Positions 11,401-19,056 of a stretch of 64,000 bases of DNA are shown piece after piece (the first letter of the stretch is position 1; each line of letters starts with the position of its first letter). This DNA comes from Bartonella sp. AU16XJBT (GTDB lineage: Bacteria; Pseudomonadota; Alphaproteobacteria; Rhizobiales; Rhizobiaceae). The DNA is taken from positions 1 to 64,000 of the forward strand of contig NZ_JAQITF010000001.1 in NCBI RefSeq assembly GCF_028618665.1, in the 5' to 3' direction. The notes under the pieces are model-generated. The model saw only the letters and a program-made list of their open reading frames with translations. It did not search any database and was not told the origin of the DNA. The position numbers and the translations under genes are program-made.

Positions 11401-11563
11401 CATGTGCATATGAAACGCCGGTGCCACTTGTGCTCAAATTAGCACCTCCTGTTATCGCAAGATTGGCAGCAAAAACGGGAGAAACACTCGATAAGAGTGT
11501 GGCCATTGCCGCGCTGAGCGAGACAGCTTTAATTAAATTTGGTGTGGAATATTTTTTTTTCAT
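5426..11563 (-). CDS. Trimeric autotransporter adhesin (BadA/Vomp-like), complete
   Basis: About 2045 residues. I chose the ATG at 11563 (MKKKYSTPNLIKAVS) because GGAGGAG sits 6 bases upstream; the frame stays open to a TTG at 11578, but that overlaps the ribosome site. An ESPR-like signal peptide ends near SPVFAA. Residues about 150-315 form a YadA-type head of 14-residue repeats (SVAMG, TVAIG, SVALG). A long stalk follows with many neck motifs (DAVNVAQLK, EAVNYKQLK, DAVNFKQLK, EAINGSQ). The last 75 or so residues form the YadA anchor, starting RQAAAIGLAVSNLRY. BadA and Vomp proteins mediate adhesion to host cells and matrix and autoaggregation. The length is below B. henselae BadA (about 3000) and above typical Vomps (about 950), as I recall. 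The last residue is Asn (GFNMTLN), unusual for a beta-barrel end. Confidence 0.95.
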   Translation of the reverse strand: MKKKYSTPNLIKAVSLSAAMATLLSSVSPVFAANLAITGGANLSTSGTGVSYAHGSHGSVVLVGDDDYCGADNVVGRGGKQQQGVADNKQITAEEQYNRFINGYTEGNGRNPYDVTTNKVTWQGDGLLTNNATYMGPAGSKGFLNAMPEAYGVYSFATGCGSAATGNYSTVFGAGATAKAGGAQAFGVSALASGKASVAMGVGSEASGESTVAIGGLATASGYNSVALGLKTKATKDYTVAIGSKAEAQALGSIAIGGGEPADNGQERKVIAKGKNSIAIGSHTYAEMAHSVAIGINAQVRVIDGVAVGGGSVSRIDSKVAGYDPVTNAATKKTSLAWKSTGGDFSVGNTEQQLTRQITNVAAGTKDTDAVNVAQLKALRDVASGAWKLSANDKNPTDVNPGSIIDFSVKNKKPEGKDNLTIERETKENKHKVQFTLNDNLKLTSVTTGQSTMSDDGFIINNGPRVTIDGFTFADENAPSMTVDGIDAGNKKITNVADATQDHEAVNYKQLKEIKEATKTTWQLAVNGGNATAIGPNGLVNFTAVGQEGKKNINIAKDNNHNVIFDLAENITVKSVVAGETIMNENGFGFAGDNKPRLTSGGIIAGYQKITAVADGEDLDDAVNFSQLLDVKEIAEKGWKLSVDGNNATDVKAGGTVDLVAAESEDGSKNIKIAKDNSNKVIFSLNDTLKLTSVTTGNSIMDNNGFGFVDGGPKITMKGIDAGNKKITKVKAGTDDTDAVNFKQLKDFTAGVETGWKLSVDGNNATDVKAGGTVDLVAAESEDGSKNIKIAKDNSNKVTFSLNDTLKLTSVTTGNSIMDNNGFGFVNGGPKITINGIDAGNKKITKVADGEDNTDAVNFKQLKDVRQLAEKGWKLSVDGNNATDVTAGSTVDLIAVKHKDDDNNESENTNIKIVKNEDNQVSFDLSEYIKVGRVETGLSSMSNAGFMIKDGPNMTKGGIYAANTKITGVQKGTNANDAVNVSQLNEIKDQIVENSLVKWDEDKKLITIGTEKGGTRIDVTGTDGKRTIAGVKDGEISNSSTEAINGSQINKISGDIAKFFGGNAAFEDGAFVGPQYNLSIVSADGKVEQKVFDNVGDALTGLDANVKNVNNHIQYVDKKFDDKFDKFSQDALLWSEEEGAFVALHGPNGEKTVSKITYLLDGDITKDSTDAVNGSQIHYMGSDIADYFGGKTSFEDGVFIGPRYNLSEVGVDGKVKQKEHNNVGDALIGLDANIKNVNQNLINSMNDVASYFGGGAGYDKNGEWHAPTFQVYHIEDNGTVSKKPYDNVADAFEGVNNTFTNIHNQISDITKNSLVKQEGEDGLITVGKETGGTEISIVNKDGEERTLSGVKDGMISQTSTEAINGSQLFKTNENVKTVTDNLSKVAQNTSKYFGGSTDVLNGIEPSFLIQGKPYNNVTDAFTGVNTSITNIDNKISDVVKNSLVKQDGISDPITIGKDTAGTEINIAGYGKVARSISGVKAAEKGDEAVNKDQLDKSIKDITKDIETVTAAAVLYDKNDDGSVNYGSVTLGGDKNNGPVALHNVKDGSISQDSHDAINGSQINKISEDVAKFFGGGAKFVDGAFKGLKYTLSAIVDGKVGKANFYDVGSALDGLDNNVQDVNKRLTNVSNEFNQKIESISKDALLWDDEEEAFVARHEKDGKKTNSKLKYLLDGEIADGSTDAITGNQLYFMSNQLANYFGGGAKYENGKWTDPTFKISKVDKDGKTVETEHHNVADAFGDINDGMSNINNRIDDVINKVDSDALKWNDKEKAYDAGRDGKPNKIINVADGKIEKGSKDAVNGGQLWETNERVAGVEKDVKHLNNRVDNISNTIADIGDTVINIDAKVDNIDNKVNDIAEDAVRYDRDENGKKTNKITLAGGDASEPVLIDNVADGKIEKGSKEAVNGGQLHDYTQEQMKIILDESKHYTDQRVNNIVIDAIDDAVDRSKQYTDMKFDVLNYSIESVKKEARQAAAIGLAVSNLRYNDTPGKLSVGFGTGLWRSQSAFAFGAGYTSENGKFRSNVSATTSGGHWGVGAGFNMTLN
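9040..9300 (-). repeat. Stalk-module repeat in adhesin, copy 1
   Basis: About 260 bases repeated at 9391-9651 with a 351-base period (117 codons) and only a few differences. It encodes a stalk module containing DGGNN-type turns and an NSIMDNNGFGF stretch, bounded by DAVNFKQLKD necks. Confidence 0.85.
9391..9651 (-). repeat. Stalk-module repeat in adhesin, copy 2
   Basis: Second copy of the 351-base period. A few substitutions separate it from 9040-9300, so it is older than the 378-base repeat in the neighbouring adhesin. Confidence 0.85.
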
Positions 11564-12649
11564 AAGAATCTCCTCCAACAGAGTTCAACATCATCACAAC
11601 GCGCAAAAACACTCATGGCAAAACCCTTGTTTGCGCACCTCAAAAAAACAATAAATCAATATAAAACTCCCCCTCTGACGCCGGTATTCCTTACGGCATC
11701 ATCCTAAAATCTTTGCAATAACATCGAATCTAGAAAAGTCCCCAATCCTTTTAGCTAGAGGGATTCAAGCTAAAAAATAAATAAAAATACAAGACTTTGA
11801 AAATATACCGTAATCTCCATTAAAAAATACTGCGATTTATCTCTTAACAAAAACAGTTTCACTAAAAAGCAATTCTACTTTTCAAATAAAGCGCATCAGC
11901 AAAATGGCAAGAGTATAAAAAATAATTTTTTATCAATTTGTAAAAATACTTCTCAATAAAAGAGCTTTTCTTATAAGCACAAATTTATGATTTTTTTAAC
12001 TTATCGCATAATGTAATAGATAATGACGAGCATCATAATCTCACTCTTTACTAGCGATCTTTGTTATGCTATAATCTACTTTAGTATGGGTGTACTTCTT
12101 TGGAAAACATATTTCATGTAATGAGGTGCGTTTTGTAAAAAGTTTCAACATGCTTAGTGTGTTGTCTTGATAAAAAACTAAAGCGGGCTATAAACAGTTC
12201 TTTATTCTTCTCTTATATGTCTGTTACCCTTTTATAGGAACCAAATATAGTTTCGGCACCATAATGGGATTAAAGCCACAGTGTCTTTTTTCTGTTATAT
12301 AAATTTTTTTAAATATCACAAACCGAAAGGAAGATGTTTTATAAACTCTTTCTCTTCACGTAACCCACTGTATTTTCACTGTTGTCAGTATCTTTTCCTT
12401 CAACAAATACATATTTCAGGAATAGTGTTCGCTGCTTTTTGAAAAAAATTTATTTGTATCATCAACCGACATTCTTTTTATAAACAATTTTATCTGTATA
12501 ATATTAATGTATTGATTTATAATTATAATTTATCGTTTTTCAGGTTGAATAAAAGACTCGAAGATCATGAGACCTTCCCATTTCAGACTTGTTCATACAG
12601 TAGAAAATCGAAAAAATTCCATTATTTAAAAGGGCTGTTCGTTCGTATC
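11564..12649. other. Long leader region upstream of adhesin, no gene seen
   Basis: About 1.1 kb with no credible coding frame on either strand. It should contain the adhesin promoter and a possibly long 5' leader. The base composition is strongly AT-rich, with several TATAAT-like hexamers, for example TATAAT near 12070. I could not single out one promoter. Confidence 0.45.
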
Positions 12650-13177
12650 TTATGACGTTGCTTGATGCGCTTTCTCAATTTCGATTTTACGCTTTAAATG
12701 TAATTTTAAAAGTGGCATCGTGGCTTCGACTTCTTCCATATCATTGATGTCTTGAATAAACTCTTGCAATTTTCCATAAAGCTCTGCAGCTAATTCTGCA
12801 ACATCTTCAGGAGGCAAATTTATTTTTGCATCATGATAAGTTATATAAGCCAAATGTCCAAGCTTTTTCATCAGCCCAGTAGGAATCGCTTGCGGTTTAA
12901 AACCAGCTGCTTTCGCTTTTGCCATATCTGAAAACATCTCACCATTGCCCGTTACAAGCCAATCTAATGAGACACCGCAAATTTCTTGATATTTGGAGAG
13001 CGCAGAGGCTGTAGGCTCACTTATACCAGTTTCATAAGTTCCTATAGAACCAGCAGTGATACCAAGATGTTCAGCAAACTGCTTACGCTCTGTAAAACCA
13101 AGAGCGCGACGCACTTCGCGAAAACGTTTTGCCAACTCAGTTTTAGGTTTTGCTTCCGGACGAGCCAAAAAAATCAC
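12650..13177 (-). CDS. XRE-family helix-turn-helix regulator
   Basis: About 172-175 residues. An N-terminal cI/XRE helix-turn-helix spans residues about 15-75 (RFREVRRALGFTERKQFAEH, then ITAGSIGTYETGISEPTASAL). The DWLVTGNGEMF stretch is typical of phage-type XRE proteins. No S24 peptidase domain follows; the C-terminus is charged and helical, possibly for dimerisation. The start is uncertain: GTG at 13177 directly abuts GGAG, while an in-frame TTG at 13168 has GGAG 8 bases upstream and may be the real start. It lies upstream of, and in the same direction as, the adhesin genes. Bartonella has a known family of XRE regulators (Trp) with small RNAs (Brt) encoded just upstream, and Trp1 has been linked to badA control. 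The candidate RNA upstream fits that layout. Assignment to the Trp family is inference; a phage-derived regulator is the alternative. Confidence 0.88.
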   Translation of the reverse strand: MIFLARPEAKPKTELAKRFREVRRALGFTERKQFAEHLGITAGSIGTYETGISEPTASALSKYQEICGVSLDWLVTGNGEMFSDMAKAKAAGFKPQAIPTGLMKKLGHLAYITYHDAKINLPPEDVAELAAELYGKLQEFIQDINDMEEVEATMPLLKLHLKRKIEIEKAHQATS

Positions 13178-13232
13178 TCCAAAATCAATATAATTGTTGA
13201 CTAAGTAATTATATTAATTTATATCTATCATT

Positions 13233-13254
13233 ACTGCTCCTTAAGAAGAGCAGT
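13233..13254 (-). promoter_or_regulatory. Inverted repeat upstream of XRE regulator
   Basis: ACTGCTC at 13233 and GAGCAGT at 13248 form a perfect 7-base stem with an 8-base loop. No U-tract follows on the minus strand, so it is not a terminator. It could be an operator or a leader hairpin of the regulator mRNA. Confidence 0.45.
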
Positions 13255-13275
13255 TACCACATACACAACCCCACA

Positions 13276-13393
13276 AAAATGGATGTTACAGCATCCCTCT
13301 AAGCAGGAGCGAAAATTATGACAATCCCACAAAAAAGGCAATCGCCATAGTATTTTACCAAGCCCCCTACCCTCATACAACCTAGACAAAACG
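13276..13393 (-). ncRNA. Candidate Brt-like small RNA upstream of XRE gene
   Basis: A sigma70-like promoter on the minus strand (TTGACA 13429-13424, 18-base spacer, TAAAAT 13405-13400) would start transcription near 13393. A hairpin (GGATG/CATCC, 13296-13281) followed by ATTTTTG could end it, giving a transcript of roughly 115 bases that stops before the XRE gene. A second -10-like TTGGTAAAAT lies at 13361-13352. This matches the gene order of Brt RNAs and Trp regulators in Bartonella, but I cannot compare sequences. Brt RNAs are reported to be near 200 bases, so the match is by layout only. Confidence 0.35.
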
Positions 13394-13399
13394 CGTGGA

Positions 13400-13429
13400 A
13401 TTTTACCAAATACTGCCCTCCAGTGTCAA
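13400..13429 (-). promoter_or_regulatory. Sigma70-like promoter
   Basis: TTGACA at 13429-13424 is a consensus -35, and TAAAAT at 13405-13400 matches five of six -10 bases, with an 18-base spacer. It points toward the XRE gene. Confidence 0.5.
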
Positions 13430-13739
13430 AAACATTTGAATATCATCTTACAAAAAAATGATCCTTGCCATTGCCAATTGTATACCCATCGAGCAAAGTT
13501 CTATCAAAAAGCGCAATCATATGTTTCAAAGCAATAAAAGGCCAATCCGGTTCTCTTCATTGCGTGCTGCACAATGTACCACTGAAATCTTATTATAAAA
13601 ATATGCAAATACACTTCCCATACCATAGTTTTTATAAGATAAAAGGTTTATCAATGTCTAAAAATCGATATAAAATAGGCAAAATAATTGCATTTCTACA
13701 AAAAATGAGATTATCACACATTCTTAAGAAGCTGAACAT

Positions 13740-13940
13740 TTACAAACCATGCTTGCTTATTGTAGATATTAATTGCACTGATTTAGCTGTAATTGGCAAT
13801 AGAGATTTCAAGGTGTTTGGTTTATCGTCAAGATACTCCTCTCCTCTATGCAAATTAAAAGCCTTTTGGCAATATATTTTAAATGCTATAAGTTCTAGAG
13901 CAAACACATTGCCATCCATATTTACAATTGGGCACTTCAA
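13740..13940 (-). pseudogene. Possible remnant of a small phage-type gene
   Basis: The minus strand reads MKCPIVNMDGNVFALELIAF and then loses similarity. The opening resembles small phage or plasmid proteins that begin CPxVNxDGNAFAL, recalled from memory. The rest looks out of frame or diverged, and no ribosome site is visible. It supports the idea that the flanks of the XRE gene are phage-derived. Confidence 0.25.
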
Positions 13941-14002
13941 AGTCTTGGAGTGATAAAGTTTTTAATAGGCATTGATTTATAAAGCGCGTATTTTGCAAAA
14001 AA

Positions 14003-14029
14003 TTGACAAAACCGTGAGGTTCGTATACA
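14003..14029 (+). promoter_or_regulatory. Possible promoter of the small gene at 14112
   Basis: TTGACA at 14003-14008 and TATACA at 14024-14029 are separated by 15 bases, shorter than ideal. The spacer contains the inverted repeat AACC-GTGA-GGTT, which could bind a regulator. Confidence 0.35.
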
Positions 14030-14111
14030 TGGCAGTTCTGAGTGATGATAGTGGAGTGATACTTAAACAGACCAAAGCTGCACAAAAAACCGCAACGTGG
14101 AGGAATTCAGC

Positions 14112-14381
14112 ATGACCTATTTATGCGATAAAGAATTATCCGATACACTGGTTGGTCTTTATGACGACTATCAACGTGGTTTCGACATTGGAGAAGAGCT
14201 TAAATTGTGTGTGGATTTAGCTTTATCTCTTGAATTAGAGCTTAGTATTCTCCGTTTAAGTGAAACAGATGCACTTTTAAAAAAAGAGATTGTACAAACC
14301 TTGCATCGTCGCAGAAATGCTCATTCAAATGAGGATGAAATTGATGCAATTTTTCGTATGGATTTTGAAAAACAAAAATAA
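14112..14381 (+). CDS. Small acidic protein of unknown function
   Basis: 89 residues. The ATG at 14112 is preceded by GTGGAGG with an 8-base gap; the longer frame from GTG at 14097 would start inside that ribosome site. The product is predicted mostly helical and acidic, with a leucine-rich middle (ELKLCVDLALSLELELSIL) and a basic patch (LHRRRNA). There is no signal peptide or membrane segment. I do not recognise the family. It stands alone between a phage-like remnant and an MFS gene. Codon use and the ribosome site make it a credible real gene. Confidence 0.65.
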   Translation: MTYLCDKELSDTLVGLYDDYQRGFDIGEELKLCVDLALSLELELSILRLSETDALLKKEIVQTLHRRRNAHSNEDEIDAIFRMDFEKQK

Positions 14382-14698
14382 TGCAACACTCTCCCCATAT
14401 GATGAGAGAGTACTTTACTTTCTGCTGTGTTTAAACCAAAAAAATTTTAAGAAACTTTAACGTGTTGCGTCTTTGCCTCCTTACAAAAGTCCAATGAATT
14501 AAAGAAACGCATTAATCCTCTTTGGTCATCATCAAAAAATAAAGAGTATTTTATAGCATAAATTAATTTATGCTTTCTTCATTAAAAGCACCAACACTTT
14601 CACATTTACTCACCACCCCTTTAAAAGCAAAATATGAAATATACGGCGTTATAAATGTTTATAAAATAGCGTATAGTTTTACTACACTTCAATGTAAT
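14382..14698. other. Gap with weak hairpin, no gene seen
   Basis: A hairpin with stem ACTCTC/GAGAGT at 14388-14411, followed by a moderately T-rich stretch, could end the 14112 gene. Nothing else is recognisable. Confidence 0.4.
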
Positions 14699-15910
14699 TT
14701 ATCGTTTTTCATGTTGATAAAACAGCACAATAAATATTCCAACAAGCGCAACAATGCTTTGAAGAAAATATATCGATTGAGGTGATATGCTACTGCTATC
14801 GCTTGCCATAATGAGATAGACTCCGAGGATAAAGCATCCAGACAGACCATTAAAACTTGCCTGCAATCTTCCTTGATATTCCGGATCGCAAGAGAGTTGC
14901 GATAAAGAAATCGAAAGAGCCCAACTTGAAAGCCCAAATCCAATCATGAAATAAACAGGAAAAACAACAAGCGTGTGTGCATTGACAGATAGAATGGCAA
15001 GACCGATAGCCATAACAGCTAATAAAAGTGCTAATGTTTTCCTTATAGATAAAACTTTACAAAAAAATGGAGAAAGAAGCGCACCAGTAAATACGCCCAT
15101 GGAATAAAGCGCCTCAAATATTGCAAAAGTCCTGCTATCTGCGTTTAAAACCTCTTGTGTATAAGGCACCAGAATAACAGGAATAGTCATCAAAAGCGTC
15201 ATAATAATCATCTGGCTTATATAAGGCATAAAAAGAACCGAATTCTGCTTAAAATAATGAAGGGACGCTCTATAATTTTCCCACCAGTTTTGCTGATTTT
15301 GATTTTTAGATCTTTGGTTTTCAGGTACTTTCATTGCAAAATTAAACAAACCAGCAATAATAAAAAATATGCCGCCTATCAGAAGTGTTCCTTTTGTTCC
15401 TGCACAGGCGAGTATAAATCCACTAAACCCCATACCTATGATAGTGCCAAGTTCATAAACCATATCGATGGTTGCATTTGCATTGATGAGCTGTTTTTTA
15501 GGAACAATACTTTGGATCAAAGGGACAGCTGATGGCATATAAAGAGAAATAAAAATACCCAATAGAGCAGATAAGATCATTAAATCAATTTCCATGCCAA
15601 AATACCCAAGCATTACCCAACCCACAATCACCAAACCTCTGACAAGATTTGAAGTGATAATCTGCATTTTACGATTGTATTTATCCGCCAATACACCCAA
15701 AAAAGGTGCAAAAAGAATGCTAGGCGCCCAAAGAAAAAGCATCATCAACGCTACACCACGGATCGAACTTGTCTGATTGTAAGCAAGCCATGACAATGCA
15801 ATGTAATTTAATCCGTTTCCAAACGTAGCAAACAAACCACTCAGGGTAAAGTAGAGAAAAGCTCTGTTCTCGAATAGAGCAGCACGTTCTTTCAAATTTG
15901 CAACGAACAT
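14699..15910 (-). CDS. MFS transporter, probable drug or siderophore-type exporter
   Basis: 403 residues with about 12 hydrophobic segments. The loop after segment 2 carries the MFS motif-A form GVLADKYNRK. The layout resembles the MFS_3/EntS-like exporters, which push small molecules out using the proton gradient. The charged central loop near residue 200 (NQRSKNQNQQNW) separates the two six-helix halves. GAGGGA lies 7 bases before the ATG at 15910. It is alone on its strand, with the methyltransferase divergent on the other side. The substrate cannot be inferred. Confidence 0.88.
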   Translation of the reverse strand: MFVANLKERAALFENRAFLYFTLSGLFATFGNGLNYIALSWLAYNQTSSIRGVALMMLFLWAPSILFAPFLGVLADKYNRKMQIITSNLVRGLVIVGWVMLGYFGMEIDLMILSALLGIFISLYMPSAVPLIQSIVPKKQLINANATIDMVYELGTIIGMGFSGFILACAGTKGTLLIGGIFFIIAGLFNFAMKVPENQRSKNQNQQNWWENYRASLHYFKQNSVLFMPYISQMIIMTLLMTIPVILVPYTQEVLNADSRTFAIFEALYSMGVFTGALLSPFFCKVLSIRKTLALLLAVMAIGLAILSVNAHTLVVFPVYFMIGFGLSSWALSISLSQLSCDPEYQGRLQASFNGLSGCFILGVYLIMASDSSSISPQSIYFLQSIVALVGIFIVLFYQHEKR

Positions 15911-16498
15911 AAATCATTCCCTCATACATACATCATTCAGTATGCCACATAATCACATTTAAAAATATATATTGAGTTCTTATTTTAGTTCATTAAATTT
16001 AAAGGAATGAAATTCCTCGTTTTATTAGAGCGTGATACATTTTTTATGAAAAGAAAACTCTCTAAATATCATATGGGATAAGTTTAACATACTGAAGATT
16101 AATAAATATTTCTACTTTCATTGCGCGTTACATTGGCACTATAGATATAAAATAGTGACGCTGAAATGTGTTGTTTTGGCTGTACAGTTACAAAGCGAAT
16201 AGGCAATCTCATTTTTACGATAGAGTGTTTGAGAATGATCGTTTCCGCAAGCAAGTTATAAATTTAATGCTCATAAAAGGCATGCAAGAGGTAATCGCAC
16301 CAGAAGTAAGACAGATTTTTAGAGGAATATATGGAATTTCCAACTGATTGCTCAAAAAACAATTTACTTTCAAAATGCATCATTTGAAGCAGAAGAGAAT
16401 GTAAATATCAACTCTATAGAAAGTGTCAAAGAGCAGCTCCCATTCAATTTTCTTTTAGAATTTATTACTTGACATAATGGACAAAGGAGAGCTTCTTT
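15911..16498. other. Divergent intergenic region
   Basis: This gap separates the MFS gene from the methyltransferase gene. A short plus-strand stretch near 16280-16350 reads like coding sequence (MQEVIAPEVRQIFRGIYG) but then stops. It may be a gene scrap; I could not assign it. Promoters for both flanking genes should lie here. Confidence 0.35.
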
Positions 16499-17311
16499 AT
16501 GTACAGTGCAATTCGTGAAGGGGGATCACACCATATGTTAAAAACTATTCAACCGCAAAGTGAAAAATTTGATGGACTGGCTGATGATTATGATCGTTAT
16601 CGTCCACGCTACCCCTTCACCTTATTTAAAACCATGCTGCTTCCTTTTAAAGACAAAAAGCATTTGTCTATCGTGGATGTAGGGGCTGGAACGGGCATTG
16701 CATTAGAGGGAATTGTCAAACTTTTAGGAAATGAACACCACTATCATGCTATTGATGTATCAGCAGATATGATTAAACAGGGACAAAGCAAATTTCCTTT
16801 TGTGCAGTGGTATCACGGCAAAGCCGAAAGCCTCTTGCCCCAAATCGGCAAGGTTGATCTTGTTGTTGCAGCACAAGCGTTTCAGTGGATGGATCGCCCT
16901 CTGTTGCTTCGCAATGTCTCAAGTCAACTTCGCGCCGGTGGTGTCATGGCTGTCATTCAAAACAATCGTGATTTTCAAAATAGTCAATTTCTAGCCACTT
17001 ATGAGACATTATTAGAGAAGATGAGCCCTAATTATTCCCGTTATTATCGCAATTTTGATTTTTTACAAGAAATGCGTGATGGTCTTGGAGAAAATCCTGA
17101 AAAGATTGCTTTACATACACACAATTGGACAATGACAATCCCATCCGAAGCTTTTATCGGCATGAGCCGCTCTTCAACGCAAGCGCAACGCGCCATTGCC
17201 AGCCATGGAGAAGAATATTTGCAGCAATTGGTTACACTCATAAAACAATACGAAGTGCAAGGAAATTTGGAACTTTTGTATCGAAGTGAACTCTACATCT
17301 ATATGAAATAA
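16499..17311 (+). CDS. Class I SAM-dependent methyltransferase
   Basis: 270 residues. Motif I is VDVGAGTGIALE near residues 60-71, followed by an acidic residue after strand 2 (YHAIDVSADM). The AQAFQWMD stretch near residue 122 is typical of the Methyltransf_11 type related to UbiE and trans-aconitate methyltransferases. The target is unknown. GGAGAG stands about 8 bases before the ATG at 16499; an internal ATG at 16535 also has a purine-rich GGGGGA upstream, so a start 12 codons later is possible. It lies upstream of the ATP-grasp operon on the same strand, but a 530-base gap with a decayed gene lies between. A shared pathway is possible, not shown. Confidence 0.88.
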   Translation: MYSAIREGGSHHMLKTIQPQSEKFDGLADDYDRYRPRYPFTLFKTMLLPFKDKKHLSIVDVGAGTGIALEGIVKLLGNEHHYHAIDVSADMIKQGQSKFPFVQWYHGKAESLLPQIGKVDLVVAAQAFQWMDRPLLLRNVSSQLRAGGVMAVIQNNRDFQNSQFLATYETLLEKMSPNYSRYYRNFDFLQEMRDGLGENPEKIALHTHNWTMTIPSEAFIGMSRSSTQAQRAIASHGEEYLQQLVTLIKQYEVQGNLELLYRSELYIYMK

Positions 17312-17341
17312 TCTTACATCTATGGTTATCCCCGTTACCTT

Positions 17342-17661
17342 TCAACGCATTATAATCTCCCCCCAACAAATGAAGTCGTCCGCCCCAAATTGATTGTATA
17401 AAGAGCCACCTAAAGCTGTACTAGCACACCTCAATCTGAAGCCATAAATAATTTCTGCCCGATAATTAAGGTTTGTTGTCCCTTCAAAATCCAAGCTTAT
17501 CCAGTCAATAATCAATAACAACCCAGCAACCTTGAATTAAACAGAGACACCCCTTAAAATACCAAATATGGCTCTTAGGCGTAGCTGCGCTCATCATCGA
17601 ATAAGTACCCCTTTATCGGCAAGGTGTCCCACAAAAAACGTAGCAAAAATACCAGTTGTCC
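17342..17661 (-). pseudogene. Decayed MFS transporter fragment
   Basis: On the minus strand, after stops and a frame change, the pieces TTGIFATFFVGHLADKGVLIR-like and GTTNLNYRAEIIYGFRLRC followed by STALGGSLYNQFG match in order the central and C-terminal part of an MFS permease type (pattern GxxADRG, then LDxGxQxxxxxNQxxIYxLxPxxRSRxN, then GGxxGS). At least two stop codons interrupt it, and the N-terminal half is missing. Assigned by remembered family pattern, not by search. Confidence 0.5.
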
Positions 17662-17744
17662 TCGCTACTTAAATTTCTGAAAATGGGATATTATTACAGT
17701 AAATATCAGCGTTCAAATTTATATCATGCCCCTATCGAAAACAC

Positions 17745-17802
17745 TTGACTTATCCCGTAATAGATGTACTAACTGTTTATGAGCGTGTGTACCAATTATA
17801 AT
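17745..17802 (+). promoter_or_regulatory. Likely promoter region of the ATP-grasp operon
   Basis: TTGACT at 17745-17750 and a perfect TATAAT at 17797-17802 lie upstream of the GTG at 17842. They are too far apart to be one promoter. TATAAT with a weak -35 is the best candidate. Confidence 0.35.
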
Positions 17803-17841
17803 ACTGCATATTTTTAAAGATGCAGACATGGGGGGAATGAT

Positions 17842-19056
17842 GTGCGCAAACAGCTAATGTTTCGGTTTTATGGGCTTGTTGTTCTGCTCTATCTTTCTGA
17901 TATGGTGCTTTTCTTAAGTAACCTTTGGAATGCTTATCGCATAACATCCTCATCGGTTTTTCTAGGCATAACCATGGCTTTAGGGACCCTTACACCCTAT
18001 CTTTTGAAAAAGAGTGGTTTTGTGCACATTAAAGCATCGTTGCGATTGATCGATTTATACACAAGACGGATCATCATCTATAGCCTCCTTTTATTGATTG
18101 CTCTTTTTCATTATGTCGACTCCCGTTTTGGTTTTATTGTGGTCTCTATCTCTATTGGTTATCTCTCTTTGATCACCTTAAGTACGCTGGAGACTTATAA
18201 TACTAAACTCGCGCTTAGTGGCTATATTAGTGCTCAAAAGGCTTCTCGCATTATGCAAACAGTGGTGCAGATTGGCGCCTTTTTGGGGGCAGCATTGAGT
18301 GGTTATCTCTTAGAAGCAACCAGCCCACGAGGGGTAGCAGCTGAAGTCGGCTATAATGGTTTGATTGCAGCGATTTGTGTGTTTGACATTATCGTAAGCC
18401 TTGTGGCCGGATATGTCATCTTTCGCGATGAATATCATGCCGACAGCACTACAAACGGCTTGCCGCCTGTCACCGATAAAGAGACAATGCTTATACCGCA
18501 AGCAGATGGGCTTTCTCTAGAGCTTAAACTTTTATGCATCTGCATAGGCCTTATTGGCTTTCACATTTGCTCTTATAATACACTAGCAACTATCCTTTTT
18601 CAGAGTGTGAAAAATTTTGGCTCTGAATATTATGGGTTGTGCAGTGCTGTTGCAGGTGTGGGGGCTTTTTTAGCTGCTTTTATCAAGATCCCGCGCTTTG
18701 AATTCATTCTTCCAGCCCTTGTATTGGGTTTAGCTGATCTTATTTTTAGCACCACGCAATCGCCTTATTTGGCTGTGATTTTTTGCTTTTTTATTGGCTT
18801 TTCAATGAATACCATGCGGATTAACGCCCGCAAACATATGATTGAAGCAACCCGAACAGAAACTCAAGCAGAGCTGGTGGGAAGCTATAGCGGCATGCTT
18901 TATACTCTCTCTCAATCGGCTGGTTATGTTATCCTTGGTCTTCTTACAAGCTCTGCCCTTATGGGACCTCAAGCAGCCATTTACCTTCTCCCCCTTATAG
19001 GGCTGATAATTTTTATTTATGTTTTTTTCCTTTCATCACAGCGGGCCAAAGTATGA
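17842..19056 (+). CDS. MFS-like membrane transporter, operon gene 1
   Basis: 404 residues with 10-12 hydrophobic segments. The start is GTG at 17842, 6 bases after GGGGGG; an ATG five bases earlier is out of frame and soon stops. The protein is weakly related to MFS permeases: no clear motif A, and a short hydrophilic central loop around residues 200-220 (DEYHADSTTNGL). Its stop overlaps the ATP-grasp start (ATGA), so the two are translationally coupled. Paired with a ligase and an N-oxygenase, the simplest role is export of the pathway product, possibly for self-protection. Import of a precursor is the alternative. Confidence 0.82.
   Translation: MRKQLMFRFYGLVVLLYLSDMVLFLSNLWNAYRITSSSVFLGITMALGTLTPYLLKKSGFVHIKASLRLIDLYTRRIIIYSLLLLIALFHYVDSRFGFIVVSISIGYLSLITLSTLETYNTKLALSGYISAQKASRIMQTVVQIGAFLGAALSGYLLEATSPRGVAAEVGYNGLIAAICVFDIIVSLVAGYVIFRDEYHADSTTNGLPPVTDKETMLIPQADGLSLELKLLCICIGLIGFHICSYNTLATILFQSVKNFGSEYYGLCSAVAGVGAFLAAFIKIPRFEFILPALVLGLADLIFSTTQSPYLAVIFCFFIGFSMNTMRINARKHMIEATRTETQAELVGSYSGMLYTLSQSAGYVILGLLTSSALMGPQAAIYLLPLIGLIIFIYVFFLSSQRAKV

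Noticed and set aside
13465..13953. 162-codon plus-strand open frame
   Set aside because: No ribosome site or motif; the minus strand at 13740-13940 looks more protein-like, though itself decayed.
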